Source of the DNA: Takifugu bimaculatus
Lineage: Eukaryota; Chordata; Actinopteri; Tetraodontiformes; Tetraodontidae
NCBI GenBank assembly: GCA_004026145.2
Contig: CP034992.1
Location: forward strand, 17,568,603-17,632,602
Length of the DNA: 64,000 bases
Direction of reading: 5' to 3'
Shown here: positions 1-9,770 of the stretch, piece after piece
How the letters are laid out: the number at the start of each line of letters is the position of its first letter
Position numbering within the stretch: position 1 is the first letter of the stretch
The notes under the pieces: generated by a model
Told to the model about the DNA's origin: nothing
What the model saw: only the letters and a program-made list of their open reading frames with translations
The model's database searches: none
Program-made: the position numbers and the translations under genes

Positions 1-1166
1 TTACTTTGATGTTGAAATGATAGAAAAGCTGACTTTACTTTTTCCCCTTTTTATAATTTACACACCAAAAAGTGCGCGGGCTCATTAGCATACGGGCGCC
101 TTCCTCACAATAGTCGGGAATCTCGCAGGACGCGCCGGTGTGAATAAATCAGAACGTGGGCTTTGGAAGAATTTGACGTCGGTCCCTTGTTGGAGTAAAT
201 GAGCGCGGTGCCTCATCGTGACATGGCTCTACCTGCAGCCTGACACCCCCCCGTTACCGCGGCGAGTCCCCCGCAGCCGCTCAAAACGGTTGCGGCGCTC
301 GTTTCTGCCACCGCCAGCCTCCTCCCCTCCCTCGCCGTCCCTTTGCTCTCCTCCTTTAATGAGAAATTTGGCAGATCTCATCTCTTTAGTGGCTCTTTTG
401 CCCAGGCTGTGAGCTGCAGGGAGGAAGGGGAAGGGGGGGGGCAGCCCTGTGTTTTTTCCTTGTTTACAAGTGACAGCGTTATTATTCTCATAAGGGTTCT
501 GTTTCTTATCACAGCGTTGAGCAGAGCGAGCCGCCGCCGCCGCCGCCGCGCTGCTCGCGCTTCGCTCCTGCCAGCGCTTTTCTTCCTTTATTGACACTTG
601 GTTGAAAATGTGCATTAATTCTGGAGTTTAAAGCCCGCGCTGCAGTGTCTGGTTGCTGTTTGCTTGAAGTTGATTAATGATAGAAGCCGACGAGGGGTCG
701 TCCTCTGGAGACCCGCCTCGCAGGTTGCGCATGTTAACGAGCAGGAAGAGGAACACACAGAGCGGCGCTGATCCTCCGCCACCAGGAGGCTGACAGCGGC
801 GGCCCGCTCGTCCCCGCACAGTCCATTCTCTCCTCTCTGTCTCACGTTGTTAATCTTCCTCATTTATCAAATCTAAGTGAATACCCCGGTTGTCAGTTCG
901 CGGCGAAAATAAAAAGCCCGCAGCTTTTCCCGGGATTGGAATCCCTCAAAAGAAAGCTGGAATTATCGTCGGCACCAGCGAGGCCCCCGCTCATTGATGT
1001 CAGACGTGTGTTTTTGTTCCCATGTTTCCTTCTTTATAAACAGTCGGCTCGGCCTGTTTCGTTTTGTTCCTGAACGTGTGAAAGGTTATTAATAAAAAGG
1101 GGGGGGGGGGATGTAAAATGGTCAGAGACAGCAGAAGTGAGAGATTCCTATTTTCCTTTCCTCCAG
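1..1166 (+). other. foxp1: last intron of foxp1 (3' part)
   Basis: This is non-coding sequence upstream of the terminal foxp1 exon. I saw no forkhead, zinc-finger or other foxp1 exon here, so the penultimate exon must lie before the window. It contains a GCC-rich stretch near 528-545 and a run of G at about 1100-1110. The intron ends in a pyrimidine-rich tract and CAG at 1166. Apart from those low-complexity runs I see nothing recognisable. Confidence 0.6.
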
Positions 1167-1311
1167 GCATCACATCAGCGTTAAGGAGGAACCACTGGAC
1201 CCCGACGACCACGACGGGCCCCTCTCCCTGGTAACAACCGCCAATCACAGTCCAGATTTAGATCTCCACAGAGATTACGACGACGACCAGGGCCACGACG
1301 ACATGCTGTAA
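1167..1311 (+). CDS. foxp1: foxp1 terminal coding exon (C-terminus of forkhead box P1)
   Basis: FOXP1 is a forkhead transcriptional repressor acting in the nucleus in neural, cardiac, lung and lymphoid development. Only its C-terminal tail is in the window: the final base of a split codon, then 47 codons and a TAA at 1309-1311. The tail contains VKEEPLDP followed by GPLSLVTTANHSPD, the signature end of FOXP1. VKEE fits the sumoylation consensus (hydrophobic-K-x-E). The acceptor at 1161-1166 is preceded by a good pyrimidine tract. The last residues end in DDML, whereas mammalian FOXP1 ends in NEDME, so the extreme C-terminus has diverged. The DNA-binding domain and zinc finger are encoded upstream of the window. 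Teleosts carry two copies (foxp1a and foxp1b). Linkage to the M-type mitf suggests the copy paired with mitfa, but the tail alone cannot decide. Confidence 0.9.
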
Positions 1312-2617
1312 GGCCAGTGCCGCCCCCCCCCCCCCCCCCCCCCCCTTCCCCTCCCCCTCCCCCACCCCCGGCCCCCGGAGGCAGACACGGTCCGGATCGT
1401 CTGCGAGACATAACAAACACTGAACTGCAGTCTCAGCCACTGAAGACAGCGCTCAAATGTCTCCAAGTGAACTTCTTAGTGCCATTACAGAACATAGCAA
1501 GGACACGGGGGGCACAGGACCCCCCCCCCCCCCCCAGCCCCCCTCCCCCCCCAGGTCCGCTTTGATTAATTTTTACTTTGGGTTCAAGTAAAGCTTATAA
1601 AAGAGAGTTTCTACTTCTGAGTGGGACTGGGCTTGTTCGGTACGGGGGGGTGTGACCCTCCCCGTGCAGCTGGGACGGACTTGCACTCCTGAATGGTGTC
1701 TCACCCGCCCACCCCCTCACCCCACCCCCTCACCCCTCTCCCTGCCTGTCTCGGTCTCTCTCTCAGCCCCCCCCCACCCCCCCCTGCCTCTCTCAGACCA
1801 CGAGAGAGAGACGGAGAATGACTGGCGTTTCATTTAGGGGGCGCAGACCTGTGTTCTTTGTCTTTGCCTTCACTTTGTCTCAGTGCTTTGATTCCATCAG
1901 CGGTGGGGGGGCACTTTTTATTCGGTATCGTTGGGATTTTTTTTTTTTTTTTTTAGGTGTGAGAACATTCTACAATATCAAATTAATGTCTCTTTTCATC
2001 CAGTGCTGTTGTGCGCGCGAGTGTGTGTGTGTGTGTGTTTTTATTCCTTTAAAGGGATCAGACCTCATGTCCACGCTGAGGAGCTTCCGTGTGGTCGGCG
2101 CTCGACGGTGAATGTTTAGGATTCGCTCCGATTCCATGGAGAATTTTTCTGTCATTTATTCCAGCATCTTACACAAAAGTCACCATCCCCCGGCACCCCC
2201 CCGCTCGCCCCCCCCCCCAGCTCATGAAGTCCGTTCAATGCACTACTCATAATGAAGGCTCTCTCCACGCATCAATGAAGTTTAATTTAAGATGGGAATG
2301 AATGACAGAGGAATCGTGCAGGTTGGGACTTGTCCCTATGGAATTAGACTTTAAAGCGGCCCGACACCGCCGAGCGCGCCGAGCCGCAGCAGAACCTCCC
2401 GTCACCTGCGAATCTGTCTGTTTTAGAATAAGGAAAAATGGAAATGCCGGGCGTTCACCTGCAGAGTTAATGATTCCAACCAACCCATCGGGATTCCTGA
2501 ACGCAGCTTCCAGGACTGCTCGCGCGTTTCCGCTCTGACTCGCACGTCGAACGGTCGAGAACCGTCGCGCGCCAGAAAAAAACGCTCGTTTTGTTCCAGC
2601 GTGGAGACAAACGCCGC

Positions 2618-2625
2618 ACATTCCA
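2618..2625 (+). promoter_or_regulatory. miR-1/206 8-mer seed match in foxp1 3' UTR
   Basis: ACATTCCA is a perfect 8-mer complement of the miR-1/miR-206 seed. FOXP1 has been reported as a miR-1 target in mammals. Conservation was not checked. Confidence 0.35.
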
Positions 2626-2840
2626 GCGTTCGACAGCCGAGGCAAACGGGGCGTTTAGGGGAGGAGGATATTTCAGTGTCGACGCAGTGAGGCAGCGGAA
2701 GAGGGTCCAGTTGGCTGAATTTCCGACTGCAATCAACCACTTTTGATTGTGTTAATTTATTATTAGTGTTTTCATTTTTGTTTCATCTTCATGCCTTTTT
2801 TTTGAGTTGTTGATGTGTTTTAATATCTCGTTCTGTGATT

Positions 2841-2848
2841 ACCAAAGA
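2841..2848 (+). promoter_or_regulatory. miR-9 8-mer seed match in foxp1 3' UTR
   Basis: ACCAAAGA is the full 8-mer complement of the miR-9 seed, in an AT-rich context (GATTACCAAAGATAAAC). Regulation of FOXP1 by miR-9 in motor-neuron subtype specification is established in vertebrates. A second, 7-mer match lies at 2973-2979. Confidence 0.5.
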
Positions 2849-2972
2849 TAAACTATGACGTCACTGTTGTGTGTTCATGCAATAGCAGATGAGGCCAAAT
2901 ATCTCTCAGCCATTCTCTCCCAAGCATGAAACCAATCGAGTTCCTTCTTTTCTTTCATTCATTTTTATCCAA

Positions 2973-2979
2973 ACCAAAG
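2973..2979 (+). promoter_or_regulatory. second miR-9 7-mer seed match
   Basis: ACCAAAG, followed by a run of G. It is a 7-mer-m8 match about 130 bases downstream of the 8-mer site. The spacing is too long for close cooperativity but makes a paired target. Confidence 0.35.
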
Positions 2980-3921
2980 GGGGGGTCTCGGGGTAGTGGG
3001 GGGGGGGGTGGTCTCGGGGTGGGGGGGGTTCTCCAGCAGGACTGGGTTTGCAGTGACCAAATGTGACTGGGAGGTGCTGTCGGGCCGCCGCCGCCGTGAC
3101 CAAATTAGGGAAACTTGTCCTTTCTGCCAGGGAAACGGGAGCAGATGTGTGTGTAACATTTAAGGGCATGTAGATAAAGGAGAAATATAACTGGGAATTA
3201 AAAAAAAAAAAAAAAAAAAAGAAGCTTCGCAGGGAACAATGTGACAAACTGATTCTGTTCTTCAACTGGACCACACGATGAAATGTTTCTTCTTTTTACT
3301 CATCCTTCATGTGTATCCTCTGTAATGATTGTATGCCACTTTTAGGGGTTTTAGTGTCTGTGTTAAGATCGGCAAGACTTTATGATTGTGTTTAGTTTCT
3401 GTCATCATGTTACTTTTTATATTAAAAAACACTCCTGTCAACTAATAAGCTGGGTACAAGGTACTTTATGGTTGCTGGTTGATTAAAGAAAAGGGCCAGT
3501 CTGTGGTTTCATGTCCAGGCAGCTGTGGGACGGGTCAGTTACAGGCAGGCCGGGACCGTGAGAACAGCCCCCCCCCCCATTCCCCCCCCAACCTCCAGTC
3601 AGGGGAAGAAGAGCGCCGATAGATCAGAACGTTCTCAGCACGTGGAGCTCGACGTTACTAAAGATAACGGCCTGAGAACCGCGGTGCTGGTGCCGGTACC
3701 TCAGCCGGGCCCGATAGGGAATGTTGAAGAGGGAGAAGACGGGTTGGACGCGTGTTTAGTCTGATGCGATGGAGAGAATAACGCTTCCACGAGAGGAGGG
3801 AAAAATCATTTATTCCTTTTCAACCAAATGAATCCATTTCCACAACTCAGGCCATTTGTTCCCAAATCTCACACAGCTGTGTGGCTCCATTTGTGTTTGG
3901 TCTTTTTCCGACAGATATTAT

Positions 3922-3929
3922 TGTACATA
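3922..3929 (+). promoter_or_regulatory. Pumilio response element-like motif
   Basis: TGTACATA fits the UGUANAUA Pumilio consensus, on the sense strand of the putative foxp1 3' UTR and in an AT-rich context. Confidence 0.3.
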
Positions 3930-5112
3930 AGTGTCAGTAAAGCTGCCCCCCCGCCCTCTTTTTTTTTTTTTTTTTATAACAAAGTGCATTTGTGTTATGA
4001 TGTTTGCTTAATTGCCACTGCTTTGTATTAACTGAATTAGCTTTGAAAAGAACTGCTGTATGTATCAGAACTGTTCTGCAGATTTAATCGGTAATCCTTT
4101 CTTTTTTTTAAAAAAAAAAAATCATCCGTGCGGACATCTGGTTGAGCTGAGCGAGGGCAGGCTGGGGGGGGGGATTATCCCCAATTTTGGATTTTAAACT
4201 GTAATATAGAAAACAGACTTTTCTCTGTTATCATTGAGCGCAACATTTTGTACAGATTTTTCCCTCTTAGTGTTCGGCTGTTTTTGATACCTTTTGATGG
4301 TCCGACCGCTGCCTCCATGGTTGTTGGTTCCAGCCCTCGGACAGAAGGGCACACAGGTGTATTTCCTCCACCAGACGGGGGTATCATGCATGACTAATCC
4401 CGGTCTCACAGACATGGGATGGGGGGGGGGGCGGTTATGGATTAAATGGTCAGTAATAATATAAGGGTGTATTGATCTAAGGATATTTTTTATGAAATTA
4501 ATAAGAGAAAAAAGAAAAAAAATGCAGTGCCAAGATGTAAAGAATATTGTTAAATGCTGTCTTTCCTTTTTTATTTGAAAAAAAACAAACAAAAAAACCC
4601 ATGTCACTCGGCCTCACCGCTGTCCTTTGCATCCATGTTGTTGTCTGGCGTCAAAAATATATTTATATTTTTATCTCAAGGGTCATTGTAAATGAGTCCA
4701 AGCAAGCACAGCGGCCGGGTCAGAGGTCAGACGCTGCTGGAGGCCGCGGCCGCGCGGCGTCCGACGGCCCCCACGTCACAGGCTGGCAGCACCCGATCGT
4801 TTCATCAATCACCAGTCACCCAGTCCGCTGTCGCTCCCTCCCCGTCTCACACCACTCTGTTACTGGGATGTCAGGAGGGGGGGGGTGGGGGGGGTCGGAG
4901 CTGTCAGCGGTGCTCTCATCCAGCGGCAGCTCCTTTCTTTTTTTTTTTCCTTTGAAGATGTACTCTGTAGTTTCTTTCTCCTGCTTTTTGAAAGAGAAGT
5001 CTAATTGCTCGTCACTTCCATCAGTCTGTAACCATCTCGTCATTCCTCGTCTGCCTGACGCAGACCACTCTGTTGCCAGTGGCAACCACTGGCGCGAGCG
5101 TCCTAAACATGC

Positions 5113-5118
5113 AATAAA
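5113..5118 (+). terminator. foxp1: poly(A) signal, probable end of foxp1 transcript
   Basis: Canonical AATAAA followed by a GT/T-rich stretch (TGCTGGTTGTTCTAA, then TTTTTTCTTT), as expected downstream of a cleavage site. Confidence 0.5.
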
Positions 5119-6883
5119 ATGCTGGTTGTTCTAACGACTTCCTCCCAAGTTTTTTCTTTCCCGTTGTGCAACAGAGACGTTTTTTCCTGCTGGAACAGTC
5201 GGAGCGTTGGTCTCGACGCGAGGCCTCCTAATCTGGCCGTCTTTGTGCTGCGTCTGTCGTTCCGACTCCGTGTAAATTACATCGTCATTAAAAAGGGACC
5301 CTAAAACTGTCTTTTCCTACCAGCAATTTAGGTAACTGCATTTGATGAGCTGTAAATTGTAAACGGCATTAAAAGTGCAGAAATAACAGGATGCTGACGA
5401 CCGGGACGGGCTTTTTATGATGGGGGCAAAGGTCACGCCGGCCACTAAACAGCAGACAGAGATCAAGTCTAAGCACTTTTAATCTTGTGAAACAAGCAAT
5501 TACAAATAGTTGCATTGATTTGTTAAAAAGCTTTAGGTGACATAAATCGCTTCTTCCTTAGCTTATTGCTGGAAAACATAAATGTCACCGCTATTATTAA
5601 TTAAGGCGTTTGAAAGACAAGATTTAATAGAAACCATATAAAATTCCAAGCAACCTTTCTGTAGGCAGTATTTCACTGCTGGATCGGTGTGCGTCCGTGT
5701 TGCTCACGCTGATCAACATAAAGCTGCAGGGACGACGGCGTAATGGAAGACGTCTGCGTCTGAAAGTCATCTGCAACAGAAAATCATCAATTAATCTGAG
5801 CAGAGGCATTAACATATGATATGATTACAGACCATAAAAGCAGATATATCATAGAGTGACAGGACCTTCCTATACTTTCCCTCCCATACGTAAATCTGCA
5901 TTTTATATTGAGATTTTTGGACAATTTCTTACAATCGTATCAATAAAGTTGCTGATTTCCTACATTTAAGCAACAATCACGCACAGAACGCAGCGAGATC
6001 TTAACGAATGTTGGACAAAAACCAGTCACACAAACACAAAATGTTGTCGTCTTTTACAGTTAATGAGAAGGTTCCGAGAAAAGACTTATATATGAAATGC
6101 ACAACTCCACCTATAGTAAACGTGTCTTTATAAAACTGAAGAGCTGTGGTCCAAATGATGAGCCTTGTGGAGCGCCAGGTACGTTTAAAACCCTTTTTGT
6201 GCCATTGATGCCGCCTCTACTCAGTATAGAACAGTTTATTTCGAAATTTGGCAATTATTTGTCGATGGTTGTTGGTGCGGTTGTTGTGAATTGACATGTG
6301 TGTCTAAACCAGTCAGTCAGAACTAACCAGTGAGATCACAACCCCACGCGCCAGCTAGCTCAGCTTTGTTAGCATGACAGAGTGACGTCTGCCGCCCTGA
6401 TGGGAGACATCACTGGAGCTCCGTTAGCTGCTGTTGCACATCTATTTCTTCTGCTATTCACATGTGACAGAGTTAAAGCTGGCAAACGAAGCAGCGTTGT
6501 AGCGATGCAATTAATCCTGCAGTGTTTGTTATTCATGGTTTGGTGTGAAAGGAGGAAAAAAGCATATTAAGATGGGCTGCAGGCGCTGGTGTGCAGCAGG
6601 CCTGCTTGTAATTAGAGTCCAATTATTTGTCTGTTTCTGATATTGTAAACTGGCACTTACCACATCAGTTAAATTGACACACGGCACCGCTTGGTTTACT
6701 CTGTAATTAAAATGTGTTCTGTTAATTAGATGATGACCACTTTATTCCAGGGCTCTTGTGTTTGGGCTCCTCGGCGGCGCGCTGTTTGGATCATGAGATG
6801 CCAGACGCTTCCCTAATCAGCCCTTGTTTTGTTTCAATTACCACCTGCTGTTCAAAAGGCATGCCTCGCTGCCCTCTGCTCCG

Positions 6884-6884
<1 letters not shown>

Positions 6885-6921
<37 letters not shown>
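6885..6921. repeat. (CA)n microsatellite
   Basis: Uninterrupted CA dinucleotides, about 18 units. Confidence 0.95.
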
Positions 6922-6923
<2 letters not shown>

Positions 6924-7348
6924 AGGCACAACAACAGAACAATACAACGAGGCCTGTTTTGCTACAGGCTGCAGCTCCGTTAAAACAGCTCGCTGCAGCT
7001 GGGTCCAATTTCTTCTATTACAAACCAGTGCTGAGTTTCACCGAGGGGCTGTGTGATTAAAAGAGGAACTAGAGGAGGATGAAAGTATAACAGAACTTAT
7101 CAGACCAGTTATCAGGCCTGGTGTGAGCTGATGTAATGATAGAAAGCGGACGGCTGCATCCAAACGGGCTGTTTAACAGACGGGTTGAAGCAGGAAGTGT
7201 GACGACGCTGATGAAGAGCTGCTCAACGAGGCTCCAGACCGAGTCTCAAACGTGTCGGCAGTTGGGAGCCTCTTCTCCTCTTATCTCTTCCATCACCTGT
7301 AAAAATTAGACTCAACTGAAGAAGCCGAGGTCGGACGGAAGGAGACAA

Positions 7349-7361
7349 AGGTCAAAGGTCG
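7349..7361 (+). promoter_or_regulatory. DR1 nuclear-receptor-like motif
   Basis: Two AGGTC half-sites (AGGTCA and AGGTCG) are separated by one base, the DR1 arrangement bound by HNF4 or RXR heterodimers. Function is inferred from the motif only. Confidence 0.25.
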
Positions 7362-9319
7362 AGGGTGACGTCCCCTGCAGCGTTTGTTTAGCACCAACAC
7401 GCATCAACACGCTCTAAAACAGAGCACTAAAATCAGCAATTAGCATCGCCTGAAAACCAGATTTGATGAGAAACCTCCACAGTTGGACAGAACTGCGGCC
7501 AAAGTGTGATTCCTTTATTTATTATTTAACATTTATAATCGGCTGTACGAAGCTTTAAAAGCAGCAGAGATGCTGCACGTTTGCTCCTCCTCAGAGACTC
7601 TGTGTCGTGCTCCCGTGCTGCTAGTTCCCCTCCTTTAAAGAGGGAGAGAGTCCCATTTCAAGGTGTCACAGCCGTGTTTACCTGCAGTGAACCCTGATTG
7701 AGGAGGCCTCCGCCTTTGCACCGATGCCCTGCTAATCTGTGTGACTGGCATGCTAATTCCTGCCATGCTGCCGGTCAAAACACAAACATGTAATGTTGGT
7801 TTTAGAACCAGGAGACCTGCAAGAGTGAATTTCAAGTGCTTATTCAAATATTTCATTAAAATGTAAATTTTTGGCAAGGCCATGCGCCTGGCTGTGCACG
7901 AGGCATGACTTGAGAAGTTATGAAGTTATAACAGCGTTTCTCCCTCTGATGAGACTTTCTAATGTCCTCACCTTGTTTTATCGCCACATAATAGCACAGC
8001 ACAAATGCATCACGTGTGACAAGAGTTTCAGGTATTGACAGCTGAGATTAGTGGACGGCTTTTCTTTCTTTTTTTTGGGGGGGGGGGGCGAAGCAGAGCG
8101 GCAGCGGCGGAGCTGAGCCTCCTGCGCAGCGGCGGCTGATCAATTCTCTTATCTTCCTAAAGTGCAAATGAAGTCGCTAAAATTAAGGTTATGCAAAACA
8201 GTTTGAGAGAAATGTCAAGTCAGTCAGCCACACGAATGGCTGCACGGCTTTGCTGGGGCTGCTCCTGGGGGGATGGTGGTGGTGGTGGTGGGGGGGTGAC
8301 GTGCACGCTTGGATCACACACAAGAAAAGGAAATAAAAATTAAATCATTTGTGCAGGAAATCTGAAAACAATATGTGTTTCTATAAATATGTATATATTT
8401 AAGCCTTTGATTTTTGTGAATTTCTGGATTTGGAAGCATTTCAAGGGTTCAAACCGTCTCTGTGGGCGTCAGAATCCAGCGAGGAAGGAATGAAACGGCG
8501 TTCAGAACTAGAACAAATGGAACAAATGGAAATTTTAGCCCCTCTGATGGTTTTGGATGTTTTACAAAGGATTCCTGAACCGTACGGATCACCTGGTGTT
8601 TGGGCGGATTTGAGAAGAGGACTCCAGACATTAGGGTGTGTAATAGCATGAACAACACAACGTCACCCCCCCTCCCCCAGGCTGCAATTAACTTTTACAT
8701 AAACACAGTACATGTTTGTATCGAGCACAGCAACGTTAGCGGCTCTAACCCGGTCCAGCAGTTGCACTTTAGTGGCTGAGTGGGGAACTCAAAAATACCA
8801 CAGTTGTGAATTAGCATCTAAATATGAAGCTGCACCTTTTTGTCTTATTTGTGCCGTTTGTGCGCAGATGTTTGTGACCTCCCTTCTAAATAAGACTGCA
8901 GCCGTACATAAAACCAGCCTGTGAGTTTATTAGCTGAGTCAGTGAATGTGTACTTTAGCTGTTCTCAGGGTTTTTACTGTCTGAAATGTCCTCCGATGGG
9001 AAGAAAAAACATTTGATCAAGCGCTGATACACAGAAAAGCACCTGCGAGGCTTTTTCCCTGTCAATCAGTTATTCATATTGTCTTTGCTCAACAGGATAT
9101 GTATAAATGAATAAACAGTCTTGTGTTGACTTTTAGGGTGTCTAGCTTATATTAGCAGTTTTCACCGGTCTCCGATCAGACACCAAAACTTCAGCAGCGA
9201 GACCCTGCGGGTGTGGATGGCTCCGGGTTCCTTTTTATTTCTTTATTTATTCTCTCATTTTTAACTTGCAGGGGGAAGAAGACAAAATGGTTGCAGGTGG
9301 TGATGAAAATAAGAGCCAT

Positions 9320-9620
9320 CCATCATTATTTATTAGGCATGAAAAAGATACACAATAATGTAATTTAATCTCTCAGCAGACAATTATTTCCACATATTGA
9401 TAATGCAACGCGAAAAGTGCCATGAATCCTAATATGATGTTTGCTTTTATTGGTGTATGATACAAGCAGAACAAATAATGTAATCGCATCAGGGACCAAA
9501 TGTGATTACTTGCTCACGCTAACATTATAATATCAATCTGCCGCAGACAACGCTATCATATCATTTTGCTGTGCTTAACTAGTTACAATTTGCATTAAGT
9601 TATTATGTCTGCTTGGCAAT
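9320..9620. other. candidate conserved non-coding element
   Basis: This is an AT-rich, non-repetitive, non-coding stretch with many ATTA/TAAT and CCAAA-type cores, bounded on the right by a long C tract. Its texture is that of vertebrate developmental enhancers. No alignment was possible. Confidence 0.35.
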
Positions 9621-9622
9621 AA

Positions 9623-9625
<3 letters not shown>

Positions 9626-9653
<28 letters not shown>

Positions 9654-9668
9654 ACCACCACCACCACC
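9626..9668. repeat. C28 homopolymer followed by (ACC)5
   Basis: A run of C from 9626 to about 9653 continues into an ACC trinucleotide array. A G14 run follows at 9757-9770. The two opposed homopolymers flank about 90 bases and could pair with one another. Confidence 0.9.
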
Positions 9669-9770
9669 TTTCGCCGCTTTTGTTAGTTTCTCATTACAGC
9701 TGAGTGAAATTTTGGACCACCTCAAGTCCGACGTGTCGCTCGATTCCACGTTTGAAGGGGGGGGGGGGGG

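Larger units (their letters stand above)
1312..5140 (+). other. foxp1: probable foxp1 3' UTR
   Basis: About 3.8 kb of non-coding sequence lies between the foxp1 stop codon and a canonical AATAAA at 5113-5118. A long 3' UTR is usual for FOXP1. Low-complexity runs include C23 at 1323-1345, a C run at about 1522-1535, a GT run at about 2021-2039 and A21 at about 3200-3220. T- and A-rich segments at 3280-3440 and 3900-4100, and a stretch around 4540-4600, look UTR-like. Open frames here, up to 195 codons, show no family resemblance and I treat them as chance. The extent is inferred; only the stop codon and the poly(A) signal are directly visible. Confidence 0.55.
5141..9319. other. intergenic, no gene recognised
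   Basis: I see no exon with recognisable protein similarity. Two AT-rich, low-repeat stretches look like possible conserved non-coding elements: about 5460-5620 (several TTAATTA/TAAT cores) and about 6597-6860 (repeated TAATTA cores). The stretch also holds a (CA)n microsatellite at 6885-6921, a direct-repeat nuclear-receptor half-site pair at 7349-7361, and a G run near 8080. Confidence 0.5.

Noticed and set aside
4547..5134. 195-codon open frame on the + strand
   Set aside because: It lies inside the probable foxp1 3' UTR, crosses poly-G and poly-T runs and has no domain similarity.
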